DNA of 64,000 nucleotides from Pseudomonadota bacterium (GCA_029558905.1 JAKQCX010000034.1:34244-98243), one strand, 5' to 3'. Counted from the first letter of the stretch, positions 25,027 to 35,508 are shown. Program-made: numbers and translations. The notes: a model not told the origin generated them from the sequence alone.

Positions 25027-27282
25027 TTACAGACCCTTGAAGGGCGACGGGCCCATGGCCTTGACCTGTTCGGCGTAGGTATTGATCCTGGCCGGCAGGG
25101 TGGCAATGTCGGTGATGGCCACTTCCACGTCCAGCAGGCGCTCGGTCTCCAGGTTCATGCTCTTGAGGGTGTCGTACACCTTGGACATGCGGTAGCGCCC
25201 CAGTTCGGAGCCCTTGACGAAGTGGCACTGATAATCCTCGCCGCTCTTGCAGCCCATGAGCATGACGCCGTCATAACCGCCGTTCAGGGCATCGGTGATC
25301 CAGATGGTGTTCACCGAACCCAGGCAGCGCACCGGGATCACGCGCACGAAGGGGTCGTACGCGTTGCGGTTCAGGCCGGCCATGTCCAGGGCGGGGTAGG
25401 CGTCGTTCTCGCAGGCCAGCACCAGGATGCGCGGCTTCTCGGAGAACTCGTCCGGCACGTCCACCGCCTTGATCTGGGCCCCCACGGTGTTCACCGAGTA
25501 GTTCTCGAAGGAGATCACCCGCACCGGGCAGGCGCCCATGCAGGTGCCGCAGCGGCGGCAGCGGGATTCGTTGAACAGGGGGAAGCGCTTCTCGTCCTCG
25601 TCGATGGCACCGAAGGGGCACTCCACGGTACAGCGTTTGCATTGGGTGCAGCCTTCCAGACGCACCATGGGGTAGGACAGGTCACCGGCGCGGGGGTGGG
25701 CGGCCTTGCCCAGGCCCGCGTTCTCCACCGCCTGGATGGCCTTCATGGCCGCGCCCGTGGCGTCCTCGATGGCCTGGGCGATGTCCATGGGACGACGCAC
25801 CGGTCCGGTGGTGTAGATCCCGGTTCGGCGGGTCTCGTAGGGGAAGCAGATGAAGTGGCTGTCGTTGAAGCCGTGCATGAAGTGGGGGATGTCCGGTCCC
25901 TGACGGTACTGCAGGTTGAGCACCGATTTGTCCATCATCTGGATGACCTGGGTCCTGGCCACCTCGTCGCCACCTTCGGCCAGGCGCACGGCCTCGTTGA
26001 GGGCGTCCAGCTCGGGCCCGGAGTTGGGCACGGCACCGGTGGCCAGCACCACCAGATCGGCCTCCGCCGCGGTGTCCTCGTTCAGGATCAGGTCCTTGAA
26101 CTTGACCGTGCAGGTGTTGCCGTTGGCCAGCACCTCGGACACCACGCCCTTGGAGAAGATCACGCCCCGGTTCTGCGCGGCGCGGTAGAAGTCCTCGCCG
26201 TTGCCCGGGGTGCGCAGGTCGGTGAACAGCACCACCGTATCGATGTCCGGGTTGCTGTCCTTGAAGTAGGTGGCCTGCTTGATGCTGGCGTTGCAGCAGT
26301 AGCCCGAGCAGTAGGACAGATGCTCACCGGTGTTGTCCCGCTGGCCGGCGCACTGCACGAACACCACGGATTTCACTTCCTTGCCGTCCGAGGGGCGGCG
26401 GATGGGCAGGCCGGCGGCGGCCGCTTCCCGTGCCAGGGCCTCCAGACCGGCCTGGTCCACCACGTTGGGGGACTTGCCATAGCCCAGATGAGGCAGCTTG
26501 TTGGCGTCGTAGAGGGAGAAACCGGTGGCCTGGATGATGGCGCCCACGTCCTCGGTGGCGGTAACGCCGCTCTCGACAGCGATCTCGGCCTTGAAGCGTC
26601 CGGGCGCACCACTGGTCTTGGCGATGCGGGCATTGAGATAGACCTTGATGTTGGCGTCCGCCTCGATGCGGGCCACCAGATCGGCCACGCCGTTGTCCTC
26701 GGGAGTGGTATAGGGCTCCCGGGTAGGCACCCGCATGTGCAGCTTGGCGGCCCAGCCCCCCAGGGCACCGGTCTTTTCCACCAGCACCACCTTGTAGCCG
26801 GCCTTGGAGGCCTCCAGGGCGCTGGTCATGCCGGACAGTCCCCCACCCACCACCAGCACGGTCTTGATGGTACCGGTCTTCTGGTTGCCCTCGGGCACCT
26901 TCATGGCCTTCACCTCGGCGCACATCATGCGCACGTAGTCCTCGGCCATTTCCTGGGTGGTCTCGCGTGCCTCCTCGGTATCCGGGCGGATCCAGATCAC
27001 GCCTTCCCGCAGATTGCCACGGGTCATGGCCACGCTGGGGAAGTTGAAGGCCTCGGTCTTGGCCCGGCGGGAACAGGCACCGATGGCGATGTGCGTGACC
27101 CCTTCGTGGTCGATGTCGTGGTTGATCAGGGCCACGCCTTCTGCGGAACAGAGGAAATCGTGCTCGCGCACGAGGGCCATCTTGCCTTCCTTGGTGGCGA
27201 CCTTGACGAGGCTCGCGACATCGACGCGATTGCCAATCTCGCAGCCCTTGCAGATGTATGCAGCGGTTTTCATCTCAGCCAT
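25027..27282 (-). CDS. qmoB: QmoB, HdrA-like FAD/iron-sulfur subunit with MvhD domain
   Basis: A 751-residue flavoprotein. The order is: N-terminal Cys-rich HdrA-like segment (YICKGCEIG, FLCSAEG, GACSRR), FAD-binding Rossmann motif VLVVGGGLSGMTSALEASKAG at about residue 142, CSGYCC motif, two ferredoxin clusters (CTQCKRCTVECP and CRRCGTCMGACP) and a C-terminal MvhD-like domain (LVLACENDAYPAL, VRCLGSVN, GCKSGEDYQCHF). This is the QmoB architecture. In sulfur metabolism Qmo exchanges electrons with APS reductase; aprAB and sat are not in the window. ATG 27282 is three bases after qmoA. Confidence 0.94.
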   Translation of the reverse strand: MAEMKTAAYICKGCEIGNRVDVASLVKVATKEGKMALVREHDFLCSAEGVALINHDIDHEGVTHIAIGACSRRAKTEAFNFPSVAMTRGNLREGVIWIRPDTEEARETTQEMAEDYVRMMCAEVKAMKVPEGNQKTGTIKTVLVVGGGLSGMTSALEASKAGYKVVLVEKTGALGGWAAKLHMRVPTREPYTTPEDNGVADLVARIEADANIKVYLNARIAKTSGAPGRFKAEIAVESGVTATEDVGAIIQATGFSLYDANKLPHLGYGKSPNVVDQAGLEALAREAAAAGLPIRRPSDGKEVKSVVFVQCAGQRDNTGEHLSYCSGYCCNASIKQATYFKDSNPDIDTVVLFTDLRTPGNGEDFYRAAQNRGVIFSKGVVSEVLANGNTCTVKFKDLILNEDTAAEADLVVLATGAVPNSGPELDALNEAVRLAEGGDEVARTQVIQMMDKSVLNLQYRQGPDIPHFMHGFNDSHFICFPYETRRTGIYTTGPVRRPMDIAQAIEDATGAAMKAIQAVENAGLGKAAHPRAGDLSYPMVRLEGCTQCKRCTVECPFGAIDEDEKRFPLFNESRCRRCGTCMGACPVRVISFENYSVNTVGAQIKAVDVPDEFSEKPRILVLACENDAYPALDMAGLNRNAYDPFVRVIPVRCLGSVNTIWITDALNGGYDGVMLMGCKSGEDYQCHFVKGSELGRYRMSKVYDTLKSMNLETERLLDVEVAITDIATLPARINTYAEQVKAMGPSPFKGL

Positions 27283-27285
27283 TTC

Positions 27286-28569
27286 TCAAACCTCCGCGCG
27301 CGCGACTTTGTTGACCACCTGGATGGCGCGCAGGGCCGCCGCGGTGGCGCTCTGTACGGCGCGGTTCACGTCCAGGGCGTTGGTGGCGCAACCGGCGCCG
27401 AAGATGCCGGCATTGGCCGGGTCGGCCATGATGAAGCCGGAGGAATCGCTCATCACCTCGGCAGGGATGCTCACGCCATTGACTTCCGGTTCCATGCCCA
27501 CCGCCAGGACCACCAGGTCATGGGCGTTGGCATAGCGGTGGTAGCCCTCGATGTCCACGCCGTTGCACACCGGGTTGCCGTCCTTGTCTTCGGTGATGCG
27601 CGCCACCTTGGACTTCACGAACTTCACGTTGGGATTGGCCTTGACCTTGGCGTAGAAGTCCTCGAAGCGATCGATGGCGCGGATGTCGATGTAGTAGATG
27701 GTGGACTTGCCCGCATCGCCATACTGGTCCTGCACGTAGTTGGTCTGCTTCAGGGAGCCCATGCAGCAGAAGCGGGAACAGTGACGCAGGTGGTTCTCGT
27801 CGCGGGAACCGGCACACTGGATGAAGGCGATGTTCCGTGCCTCCTTGCCGTCACTGGGGCGCAGAATCCTGCCGCCGGTGGGGCCATGCGGATCGGCCAG
27901 GCGCTCGAACTCCACGTTGGTGATGACATTGGGGAAGCGGTCGTAGCCGTAGTACACGATCTTCTCGGCCTCATAGGGCTTCCAGCCCGTGGCCCAGACG
28001 ATGGCGCCGGCATTCAGGGTGAGCTCTTCCTCCCGCATGTCCAGATCGATGGCACCGTACTTGCAGGCGGCCTTGGCGGCCTCGCCCTCGGCGGTGCCGA
28101 CGATGGAGGAGTCGATGACGTAGCGCTGGGGATAGGCGTAATCGTTGGGCAGGTAAGCGGCCTTGGTCTTGCCCAGGTTGTAGTTGAAGGCGTCGTCGAT
28201 TTCCGTGCTCACGGCCTTGGCGCATTCGCCGCAGGCGGTGCAGTTCTCGTTCACGTAGCGGGGCTTGAGCTTCACGCTGACGCTGTAGCTGCCCCGCTCG
28301 CCGCGGATGCCCGACACCTCGGCCATGGTCAGGACCTGGATGCGGGGATTGGCCTTGAGGCGGCGCAGGTTGATTTCCAGGCCGCAGGTGGGATGGCACA
28401 TCTTGGGAAAGTACTTGTAGAGCTGGATGGTGCGCCCGCCCAGATACGGATTCCTTTCCACCAATACGACTTGCTTCCCGGTTTCCGCCGCCTCGAGTGC
28501 CGCGGTCATGCCCGAGATGCCGCCGCCCACGACCAGAATGGTCTGGTTGGTCGCCACAACTGACGTCAT
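27286..28569 (-). CDS. qmoA: QmoA, HdrA-like FAD subunit
   Basis: A 427-residue flavoprotein with FAD motif ILVVGGGISGMTAALEAAE at residues ~11-29, CHPTCGLE, a single CTACGEC cluster-like segment and a CSRFCCMGSLKQ motif, all typical of HdrA/QmoA. It lacks the ferredoxin and MvhD extensions of QmoB, which separates the two. It is the first gene of the operon; ATG 28569 is preceded by GGAGGC with about five bases between. The likely promoter lies in the AT-rich patch upstream. Confidence 0.94.
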   Translation of the reverse strand: MTSVVATNQTILVVGGGISGMTAALEAAETGKQVVLVERNPYLGGRTIQLYKYFPKMCHPTCGLEINLRRLKANPRIQVLTMAEVSGIRGERGSYSVSVKLKPRYVNENCTACGECAKAVSTEIDDAFNYNLGKTKAAYLPNDYAYPQRYVIDSSIVGTAEGEAAKAACKYGAIDLDMREEELTLNAGAIVWATGWKPYEAEKIVYYGYDRFPNVITNVEFERLADPHGPTGGRILRPSDGKEARNIAFIQCAGSRDENHLRHCSRFCCMGSLKQTNYVQDQYGDAGKSTIYYIDIRAIDRFEDFYAKVKANPNVKFVKSKVARITEDKDGNPVCNGVDIEGYHRYANAHDLVVLAVGMEPEVNGVSIPAEVMSDSSGFIMADPANAGIFGAGCATNALDVNRAVQSATAAALRAIQVVNKVARAEV

Positions 28570-28671
28570 GTATCGCCTCCGATGGATGAAGACAGAAAAA
28601 GTGGAGGCCGGTCACGAGGGCCGGCCTGCTCGGTGCGCATGGTACCGTCAAAGACCACGGTGCCGCGACAT

Positions 28672-28713
28672 GGGTTTAATCGAATGTTCTTATGAATCAA
28701 TAGACTTGCTCAA
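28672..28713 (-). promoter_or_regulatory. Likely promoter region of the qmo-hdr operon
   Basis: The only AT-rich patch in the gap between valS and qmoA. On the minus strand it contains TTGAGC and TTGATT boxes and CATAAG/TAAGAA stretches, but no pair at ideal spacing stands out, so exact hexamers are not assigned. It lies ~100 bases upstream of the qmoA ATG. Confidence 0.3.
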
Positions 28714-28776
28714 TCCGAGTCTCGTCCCGCGCTTTCGAACGCCGTCCGCATCGCGGCGCGAACCCCGGGCGGGGCC

Positions 28777-31545
28777 TCATCCCAGGCGCTGGCGCTGGGC
28801 CCGCACCTTGTCCAGGGTGGCGCTGAAATCCGCCAGACGCCGGCGTTCCTGCTCCACCACGGCGGGCGGGGCCTTGTCCACGAAGCCGGCGTTGCCCAGC
28901 TTGCCCCGGGCCTTGCGGATCTCCCCTTCTAGGCGGGCGATCTCCCTGTCCAGCCTGGCACGCTCCGCCGCCCGGTCCACTTCCACATGCAGCAGGACGC
29001 GCCAGTCTCCCACCATGGCCACGGGGGCCTCCCCTTCCGGCAGGCGGTCCACGGCCCGGACCTCCGACAGGCGGGCCAGGGCGGCCACGTAGGGGGCATA
29101 GACCTGGATGCGTCCAGCCTCGCCTTCCACGTACAGGGGAGCCTTCTGGGCAGGCGACAGCCCCATTTCGCCGCGCAGGTTGCGCACGGCCCCGATGAGA
29201 TCCTTGAGATCCGCCATCTGCCTTTGCCAGCCTTCCATCCCCGCCTGGGCTGCCCGATCCGGTAGAGCACCCGCCTTGGGGTAAGGGGCCAGCATGATGC
29301 TCTCGACCCCCCCGGTGCCGGCCAGGGGCGCCACGGCCTGCCAAAGCTCCTCGGTGATGTAGGGGATCAGCGGATGTGCCAGCCGCAGCGTGGTCTCCAG
29401 TACCCTCAGCAGAGTGTGGCGGGTGCCGGCAGCCAGCTCCCCACCCTGGGCGAGCTGCACCTTGGCCAGTTCCAGGTACCAGTCGCAGTACTCGTCCCAG
29501 ACGAATTCGTAGACCGCGCGCGCCACCATGTCGAAGCGGTACTGGTCGAAACCCGCCCGTGCTTCGCTCACGGCCTGGTCCAGGCGGGCCAGGATCCAGC
29601 GATCGACAAAGGTCTGCCGGGGCTGGGGATGGGACGGAGTGGGGAAGCCGCCGCTTGCCACGTTCATCAGCACGAAACGTGTAGCGTTCCACAGCTTGTT
29701 GCAGAAGTTGCGATAGCCCTCGCAACGCGCCAGGTCGAACTTGATGTCCCGGCCGTGGGTGGCCAGGGACGCGAAGGTGAAGCGCAGGGCATCGGTACCA
29801 TAACTGGCGATGCCATCGGGGAATTCCCTGCGCGTGGTCCGGGCGATGTCGTCCGCCTGTTTGGGGTTCATGAGGCCCGCGGTGCGCTTGGCCACCAGGT
29901 CTTCCAGGCTGATGCCGTCGATGAGGTCGATGGGGTCCAGGACGTTGCCCTTGGACTTGCTCATCTTGTTGCCGTGGGCATCCCGCACCAGGCCGGTGAC
30001 ATAGACCTCGCGGAAGGGTATCCGGCCGGTGAAGTGCAGGGTCATCATGACCATGCGCGCCACCCAGAAGAAGATGATGTCGAAGCCGGTGACCAGCACG
30101 CTGCTGGGCAGGTAGTGCTTCAGTTCCCAGGTGTCCTCGGGCCAGCCCAGGGTGGAGAAGGGCCACAGGGCGGAGGAAAACCAGGTATCCAGCACGTCCT
30201 CGTCCCGCGTGAGCTCCCTGCCGGCAGCCAGCTTCCGCGCCTCCGCCTCGCCGGCGGCCACATAGACTTTGCCGTCCGCGTCATACCAGGCGGGGATGCG
30301 GTGGCCCCACCAAAGCTGGCGCGAAATGCACCAGTCCTGGATGTTCTCCAGCCACTGGCGGTAGGTGGTGGTCCAGTTCTCCGGCACAAACTTCAGTTCG
30401 CCGGACTCCACCACCCGCAGGGCCTGTCTGGCCAGACCCTCCATGCGCATGAACCATTGGTCCGTGAGCATGGGCTCGATGACCGCATGGGTGCGATCCC
30501 CACGCGGAATCATGAGTCTGTGCGGCTTGGTGGACACCAGCAGGCCCTGGTCACGCAGCTCCTCCAGAATCTTCCCGCGGGCCTCGTAGCGGTCCAGTCC
30601 CCGGTAGGCCATTGGTGCCTGCTCGTTCATCCTCGCGTCCAGGGTGAGGACATTGATGGCGGGCAGCCCATGGCGCTGGCCCACCTGCCAGTCGTTGAAG
30701 TCGTGCGCCGGGGTGATCTTCACCACGCCGGTGCCGAACGCCCGGTCCACATAGCCGTCGGCAATGATGGGAATGGTGCGCCCCGCCACGGGCAGACGCA
30801 CGGACCTGCCGATGAGGTGGGCATAGCGCTCGTCCTCCGGGTGCACCGCGACAGCCGTATCCCCCAGCAGGGTCTCGGGCCGGGTGGTGGCCACGGTCAG
30901 GGCCCCGGAGCCATCTTCCATGGGATAGTCGATCTCCCAGATGAAGCCATCTTCCTCGGTGTTCACCACCTCCAGATCGGACACGGCGGTGCCCAGCACC
31001 GGGTCCCAGTTCACCAGACGCTTGCCGCGGTAGATGAGACCCTCGTTGTAGAGGCGCACGAACACCTCGGTCACCGCCCGGGACAGGCCTTCATCCAGGG
31101 TGAAGCGCTCGCGGGACCAGTCGGGCGAGGTGCCCAGACGGCGCATCTGACGGGTGATGGTGGAGCCGGAGTGCTCCTTCCACTCCCACACCTTTTCCAG
31201 GAAACTTTCCCGGCCCAGGTCGCGGCGGCCGACACCCTGCGCATCCAGCTGCCGCTCCACCACGATCTGCGTGGCGATTCCGGCATGGTCCGTACCCGGC
31301 TGCCACAGGGTGTTGTCGCCGTCCATGCGGTGATAGCGGATCAGGGCATCCATGAGGCCGTGCTGGAAGGCATGCCCCATGTGCAGCGTGCCCGTGACGT
31401 TGGGGGGCGGCAGCAGGATGCAGTAAAAGGGCCGTTCCTCCCGCCGTCCCATGGCGAACCAGCCGGATTTCTCCCAGGCCTGGTACCAGCGATTTTCGAG
31501 ATCGTGCGGGTCGAAGGATTTGGACAGTATGGCAGCGGGTTCCAT
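28777..31545 (-). CDS. valS: Valyl-tRNA synthetase ValS
   Basis: A 922-residue class I aminoacyl-tRNA synthetase. The HIGH-type motif is [15 protein letters not shown] (near residue 45) and the KMSKS loop is [18 protein letters not shown]. The editing domain and anticodon domain follow, and the C-terminus is the ValS coiled coil ([20 protein letters not shown]). Length is typical. The ATG at 31545 is preceded by a 7-bp hairpin and, further up, a perfect -10 hexamer. Confidence 0.97.
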   Translation of the reverse strand: MEPAAILSKSFDPHDLENRWYQAWEKSGWFAMGRREERPFYCILLPPPNVTGTLHMGHAFQHGLMDALIRYHRMDGDNTLWQPGTDHAGIATQIVVERQLDAQGVGRRDLGRESFLEKVWEWKEHSGSTITRQMRRLGTSPDWSRERFTLDEGLSRAVTEVFVRLYNEGLIYRGKRLVNWDPVLGTAVSDLEVVNTEEDGFIWEIDYPMEDGSGALTVATTRPETLLGDTAVAVHPEDERYAHLIGRSVRLPVAGRTIPIIADGYVDRAFGTGVVKITPAHDFNDWQVGQRHGLPAINVLTLDARMNEQAPMAYRGLDRYEARGKILEELRDQGLLVSTKPHRLMIPRGDRTHAVIEPMLTDQWFMRMEGLARQALRVVESGELKFVPENWTTTYRQWLENIQDWCISRQLWWGHRIPAWYDADGKVYVAAGEAEARKLAAGRELTRDEDVLDTWFSSALWPFSTLGWPEDTWELKHYLPSSVLVTGFDIIFFWVARMVMMTLHFTGRIPFREVYVTGLVRDAHGNKMSKSKGNVLDPIDLIDGISLEDLVAKRTAGLMNPKQADDIARTTRREFPDGIASYGTDALRFTFASLATHGRDIKFDLARCEGYRNFCNKLWNATRFVLMNVASGGFPTPSHPQPRQTFVDRWILARLDQAVSEARAGFDQYRFDMVARAVYEFVWDEYCDWYLELAKVQLAQGGELAAGTRHTLLRVLETTLRLAHPLIPYITEELWQAVAPLAGTGGVESIMLAPYPKAGALPDRAAQAGMEGWQRQMADLKDLIGAVRNLRGEMGLSPAQKAPLYVEGEAGRIQVYAPYVAALARLSEVRAVDRLPEGEAPVAMVGDWRVLLHVEVDRAAERARLDREIARLEGEIRKARGKLGNAGFVDKAPPAVVEQERRRLADFSATLDKVRAQRQRLG

Positions 31546-31554
31546 GGCGGAGCA

Positions 31555-31571
31555 CCGCCCCCACGGGGCGG
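31555..31571 (-). other. Leader hairpin next to the valS start
   Basis: CCGCCCC / GGGGCGG with a three-base loop sits nine bases upstream of the valS ATG, within the expected mRNA leader. It could affect ribosome access. No T-box or other known riboswitch pattern is recognised. Confidence 0.3.
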
Positions 31572-31597
31572 CATCGGATCAAAGCGGAAAGGCGCGG

Positions 31598-31603
31598 ATT
31601 ATA
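31598..31603 (-). promoter_or_regulatory. Consensus -10 hexamer for valS
   Basis: A perfect TATAAT on the minus strand, ~53 bases upstream of the valS ATG. The -35 region overlaps the 3' end of the upstream hypothetical gene and does not match TTGACA well. Confidence 0.45.
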
Positions 31604-31619
31604 GCGGCGGGAGGCGAAT

Positions 31620-32063
31620 CTATTCCTTGGCCCCCTTGTCCAGCTCGGCTCGCACGGCCTTGCGGATGACCTCCTCCATGCGCACCTGCTGGCGGATGAA
31701 CAGGTCCGCCATGCGCAATTCCAGTACCCGGGCCAGACGCTCCAGCTCGTCCCCGGCGGTCAGGGTCTGCAACAGGGCGTCCGCGGCCAGGTGATCCTGG
31801 CGCCGATCCCTCAGACGGCGCTCCATCTCCCGGCGGTCCTGTAGCCGGCGCTCCGCCTGGCGGCGCTCCTGCACGACAGCCACGGGAACTTCCCGGACTG
31901 CGGCCGGGACAGCGGCCACCGGACCGACGCCCGCTGCCTGGATGACCTCGGTCAGCACGGGAAAGTCCTCGTCTTCCATGGGCTTGTCCAACAGGGCATC
32001 CGGCCCCCGTTTTTCGAGCAGGGCCTCAATCTTGTCGAACAGGTCCTTGTCCGTTTCCTGCAT
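31620..32063 (-). CDS. Hypothetical Arg/Glu-rich helical protein
   Basis: A 147-residue protein of unknown function. An acidic N-terminal third (KDLFDKIEALLEKRGPDALL) is followed by a highly charged Arg/Gln helix with repeats around ERRQAERRLQDRREMERRLR, then a helical tail rich in Leu and Arg. It has no signal peptide, cysteine or membrane segment. It lies between holC (16 bases upstream) and valS, in the place where a small DUF-like gene is often seen. Coding status is supported by codon pattern and tight spacing only. Confidence 0.7.
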   Translation of the reverse strand: MQETDKDLFDKIEALLEKRGPDALLDKPMEDEDFPVLTEVIQAAGVGPVAAVPAAVREVPVAVVQERRQAERRLQDRREMERRLRDRRQDHLAADALLQTLTAGDELERLARVLELRMADLFIRQQVRMEEVIRKAVRAELDKGAKE

Positions 32064-32078
32064 CGCCCTGTACCTGAC

Positions 32079-32507
32079 TCAGGCCTCATCCGCACCCAGG
32101 TCATGGGTGTCCACGACGTAGCCCCGTTCCTTGAAAAAACGGAAGCGGGACCGCGCCTGCTCGCGCTCCGTGGCGTCGGCGGTGACGATCTCCAGCAGAC
32201 GCTCGAAGCGCGCGAAGAAGGCCGGTGGCTGCGGCGCCAGATTGATGAGCACATCCGCCCGCTCCAGGGCCTCCGCATCGCCACCGATGAGCACCGGCGT
32301 CTGCGTCGCCAGGGGATGATCACACCGCACGTGCGGCAGGAAGGACAGCTGGCGCGCCGTCCAGAAGAGCTGGTCCACGGCCTGGGCCTGGGCCGGATCG
32401 GGGGTATAGACCAGAGCCCGCCGACCGCTCTGAAAGGCCTTGCTGGCCAGTTTGCGGGCCACATCCAGCTTGTCCGGGGCGTTGTAGTAGAAGGTGATGC
32501 GGGTCAC
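32079..32507 (-). CDS. holC: DNA polymerase III subunit chi HolC
   Basis: A 142-residue clamp-loader accessory subunit that contacts SSB. It starts MTRITFYYNAPDKLDVARKLASKAF and has RALVYTPDPAQAQAVDQLFW and PHVRCDHPLA, the chi family core. The start is GTG at 32507. The usual upstream neighbour pepA is absent; yceI is divergent instead. Length is typical. Confidence 0.93.
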   Translation of the reverse strand: MTRITFYYNAPDKLDVARKLASKAFQSGRRALVYTPDPAQAQAVDQLFWTARQLSFLPHVRCDHPLATQTPVLIGGDAEALERADVLINLAPQPPAFFARFERLLEIVTADATEREQARSRFRFFKERGYVVDTHDLGADEA

Positions 32508-32546
32508 GGGCCGGCGTCTGCAGTCACGGTGGGTGCACTAGGTTAG

Positions 32547-32555
32547 TGCTATAAC
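32547..32555 (+). promoter_or_regulatory. Extended -10 promoter element upstream of yceI
   Basis: TGCTATAAC, an extended -10 element, lies 46 bases before the yceI ATG at 32602. It resembles the elements before pcnB and wrbA. Confidence 0.45.
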
Positions 32556-32601
32556 CCGCGTAGGGCTAGCCCATCCGTTCCGACTCATGCAAGGAGAACA
32601 C

Positions 32602-33408
32602 ATGCATCCACGCCCCACGCTGCTCGGCCTGCTCGTTGCCGCCGTCATGGGTCTGCCTGCACACGCGGAAATCCAGACCTACAGGATCGACCCGGATCAC
32701 AGCTTCGCCAACTGGGAGGTCCGTCATGTGGTGGCCCGGGTCAGCGGCACCTTCCATGACGTTCAGGGTCGCATCCAGCTGGATACGGACAACGTGGCCA
32801 AATCCTCGGTGGAGGCGGCCATCAATGTCTACAGCCTGAACTCCTCCCATATCCAGCGCGACGTGCACCTGCTCACCGACGAATATCTGGGCGCGCACAA
32901 GCATCCTGAAATGAAGTTCGTCTCCACGCGCATCTCGCCCATGACCTCGGAAAAAGGCACCCTGACGGGCAACCTGAGCCTGCATGGCAGTACTCGACCC
33001 GTCACTCTGGACTACCAGATCCTGGGGCTGGGCAAGGACCCATGGGGGGGCATGCGTATCGGCTTCAAGGCCAGTACCCGCATCAACCGTTCGGATTACG
33101 GCATCAGCGCGGGCCTGCCCTATGGACCCGTGGGCAACGAGGTGGACATCACCCTGCTCATCGAGGCCCTGCGCCTGGACGCCGACGGTCGACCCTGGAA
33201 TGCGCAGAAGGCCACCGAGCCCAAGGTGGTGATCGTACCCGCGCCGGCCGAGGCGCCGCCGGTACCGGTTGTGATCACGCCGGCACCGGCAGCCTCCGTC
33301 ACCCCGGCACCGGCCACGCCGGCATCTGCCCCTGCACCCGCGCCGGAGAAGAAGGAAAGCGCCAAGGACCTTCTGAAGAAGGAGCTGTTCAAGGGCCTGC
33401 TCAACTGA
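32602..33408 (+). CDS. YceI family periplasmic protein
   Basis: A 268-residue exported protein. A signal peptide (to ~residue 22, LPAHA) precedes a YceI lipocalin-like beta-barrel (TYRIDPDHSFANWEVRHVV, GTLTGNLSLHGSTRPVTLDY), a family that binds isoprenoid-type ligands. After residue ~200 an unusual Pro/Ala/Val-rich linker is followed by a charged tail (KKESAKDLLKKELFKGLLN). ATG 32602 follows AAGGAG with six bases between. It is divergent from holC and convergent with sucD. Confidence 0.88.
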   Translation: MHPRPTLLGLLVAAVMGLPAHAEIQTYRIDPDHSFANWEVRHVVARVSGTFHDVQGRIQLDTDNVAKSSVEAAINVYSLNSSHIQRDVHLLTDEYLGAHKHPEMKFVSTRISPMTSEKGTLTGNLSLHGSTRPVTLDYQILGLGKDPWGGMRIGFKASTRINRSDYGISAGLPYGPVGNEVDITLLIEALRLDADGRPWNAQKATEPKVVIVPAPAEAPPVPVVITPAPAASVTPAPATPASAPAPAPEKKESAKDLLKKELFKGLLN

Positions 33409-33448
33409 ACGCTTGCCCGCGCACGCGCAAGGCCGGATATGCCAGACC

Positions 33449-34351
33449 TTATGCCAGGGTGATGTGCTGGCCTCGGTCTGCCCGCCGCATGGCCTGCACA
33501 CAGGCTCGGCCCAGGTCCGCCGGACTGCGGGCCACCACCACATCGGCGGCCTCCAGGGCGGCGATCTTGTCCGCGGCGCGGCCAGAGCCCCCGGCGATGA
33601 TGGCGCCGGCATGGCCCATGCGCTTGCCCGGAGGCGCGGTAATGCCGGCGATGTAGCCGGCCACGGGCTTGCGCACGTGGGCACGGATGTACTCCGCCGC
33701 CGCTTCTTCGGCCGTGCCGCCGATCTCCCCCACCAAGACGATGGCGGAGGTACCGGGATCCGCCTCGAACAGTGCCAGGCAATCGATGAAATCCAGACCC
33801 TTGATGGGGTCACCACCTATGCCCACGCAGGTGGACTGACCCAGACCCAGCTGGGTGGTCTGCCACACCGCCTCGTAGGTCAGCGTACCGGAGCGGGAAA
33901 CGATACCCACCTTGCCCGGCCGATGGATGAAACCGGGCATGATGCCGATCTTGCATTCCCCCGGAGTGATGATGCCCGGGCAGTTTGGTCCGATGAGACG
34001 GGCATCGTTGGCCGCCAGGGCGGCCTTCACGTTGATCATGTCGCGCACCGGGATGCCTTCGGTGATGCAGGCGATGACCCGGATGCCCGCATCCGCCGCC
34101 TCCAGGATGCCATCGGCGGCAAAGGCGGCGGGCACATAGACCATGCTGGCATCGGCCCCGGTCTCCCGCACCGCCTCCCGCACGGTGTTGAACACGGGCA
34201 GACCCAGGTGGGTCTGCCCGCCCTTGCCGGGGGTCACGCCCCCCACCATGCGCGTGCCGTAGGCGATGGCCTGCTCGGAATGGAAGGTGCCCTGCTTGCC
34301 GGTGAAGCCCTGGCAGATGACTTTGGTGTCCTTGTCGACGAGGATGCTCAT
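33449..34351 (-). CDS. sucD: Succinyl-CoA synthetase alpha subunit SucD
   Basis: A 300-residue subunit that carries the CoA-binding Rossmann fold and the phosphohistidine. The N-terminal [28 protein letters not shown] and the active-site His in [13 protein letters not shown] are all present. ATG 34351 overlaps the sucC stop (ATGA), so the two are translated together. It serves the TCA cycle step interconverting succinyl-CoA and succinate. Confidence 0.97.
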   Translation of the reverse strand: MSILVDKDTKVICQGFTGKQGTFHSEQAIAYGTRMVGGVTPGKGGQTHLGLPVFNTVREAVRETGADASMVYVPAAFAADGILEAADAGIRVIACITEGIPVRDMINVKAALAANDARLIGPNCPGIITPGECKIGIMPGFIHRPGKVGIVSRSGTLTYEAVWQTTQLGLGQSTCVGIGGDPIKGLDFIDCLALFEADPGTSAIVLVGEIGGTAEEAAAEYIRAHVRKPVAGYIAGITAPPGKRMGHAGAIIAGGSGRAADKIAALEAADVVVARSPADLGRACVQAMRRADRGQHITLA

Positions 34352-35508
34352 GCGGCTTTCTCCACGGCGAGTTTCGCGGCTTCCGTCAGATCGTTGGCGG
34401 CCAGGATGGCAAGACCGGAGGAGGCCAGCAACGCCCGTCCCTTGTCCGCATTGGTGCCTTCCAGGCGCACCACCACGGGCACCCGCACGCCCACGTCCCG
34501 CACCGCCTGGATGATGCCCTCGGCGATGAGGTCGCAGCGCACGATACCGCCGAAGATGTTGATGAGCACGGACTTCACGTTGGGGTCCGCCAGGATGATC
34601 TGGAAGGCCCGGGCCACGGACTGGGCCGTGGCCCCGCCACCCACATCCAGGAAATTGGCGGGCTGGCCACCCGAGCGCTGGATCAGGTCCATGGTGGCCA
34701 TGGCCAGACCGGCCCCGTTCACCATGCAGCCGATGTTGCCGGTGAGGGCGATGTAGTTGACGTCGTGGACGTGGGCCTGCGCCTCCTTGGCGTCGATCTG
34801 GCTCATGTCCGCCTGCTCCGTCAAAGGCTTCTGGCGGTAAAGGGCATTGTCGTCCACGCTCATCTTGCAATCCAGGGGCAGGATGGCGCCCGTCTCGGTG
34901 ACCACCAGGGGATTGATCTCCAGCAGGGACAGGTCCTTGTCCAGGAACACCCGGTACAGGGTCTTCACCAGCTGGACGAAGGCGCCGATCTGCTCGCCGG
35001 CCAACCCCAGGCCGAAGGCCAGATTGCGTCCCTGGTAGTCCATGAGGCCGGCGGCGGGATTGGCCCATTCCCTGAGGATTCTTTCGGGGGAGACGCGCGC
35101 CACCTCCTCGATGTCCACGCCGCCAGCGGCGGAGGCCACCAGGCCGACGCGCGCCGCGGCCCGATCCACGGTGATGGACAGGTACAGCTCCCTGGCGATG
35201 GGCAGGGCCTCCTCGACGAGCAGGCTGTTCACCGGCTGACCGTCCGGGGCGTTCTGATAGGTCACCAGGTGGCTGCCCAGCAGACCTTGGGCGAACGCCA
35301 GCAGTTCTTCGCGGGAATGGCAGACCTTCACGCCACCGGCCTTGCCACGCCCCCCGGCGTGGATCTGGGCCTTGGCCACCAGGGGCTGCCCCCCCAGGCC
35401 AGTGACTGCGGCATCCAGTTCCTGGATCGTATGCACGACGACGCCCCGGGGAACGGGCAGGCCATAGTCCCGGAGGACGGCCTTGGCCTGATATTCATGC
35501 AGATTCAT
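34348..35508 (-). CDS. sucC: Succinyl-CoA synthetase beta subunit SucC
   Basis: A 386-residue ATP-grasp subunit starting [20 protein letters not shown]. Motifs include [16 protein letters not shown], the NPLVVTETG segment and the GGGATAQ and FGGIVRCD loops. ATG 35508 is the family start; upstream in-frame codons do not resemble SucC. It is divergent from wrbA. Confidence 0.97.
   Translation of the reverse strand: MNLHEYQAKAVLRDYGLPVPRGVVVHTIQELDAAVTGLGGQPLVAKAQIHAGGRGKAGGVKVCHSREELLAFAQGLLGSHLVTYQNAPDGQPVNSLLVEEALPIARELYLSITVDRAAARVGLVASAAGGVDIEEVARVSPERILREWANPAAGLMDYQGRNLAFGLGLAGEQIGAFVQLVKTLYRVFLDKDLSLLEINPLVVTETGAILPLDCKMSVDDNALYRQKPLTEQADMSQIDAKEAQAHVHDVNYIALTGNIGCMVNGAGLAMATMDLIQRSGGQPANFLDVGGGATAQSVARAFQIILADPNVKSVLINIFGGIVRCDLIAEGIIQAVRDVGVRVPVVVRLEGTNADKGRALLASSGLAILAANDLTEAAKLAVEKAA

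Noticed and set aside
25222..28563. Very long plus-strand open frame opposite qmoA/qmoB
   Set aside because: It is antisense to two genes with clear protein motifs; its translation is His/Gly/Val-rich low complexity typical of the reverse strand of GC-rich genes.
29374..31794. Long plus-strand open frame opposite valS
   Set aside because: It mirrors valS codons and shows no family motif. High GC removes stop codons from the opposite strand.
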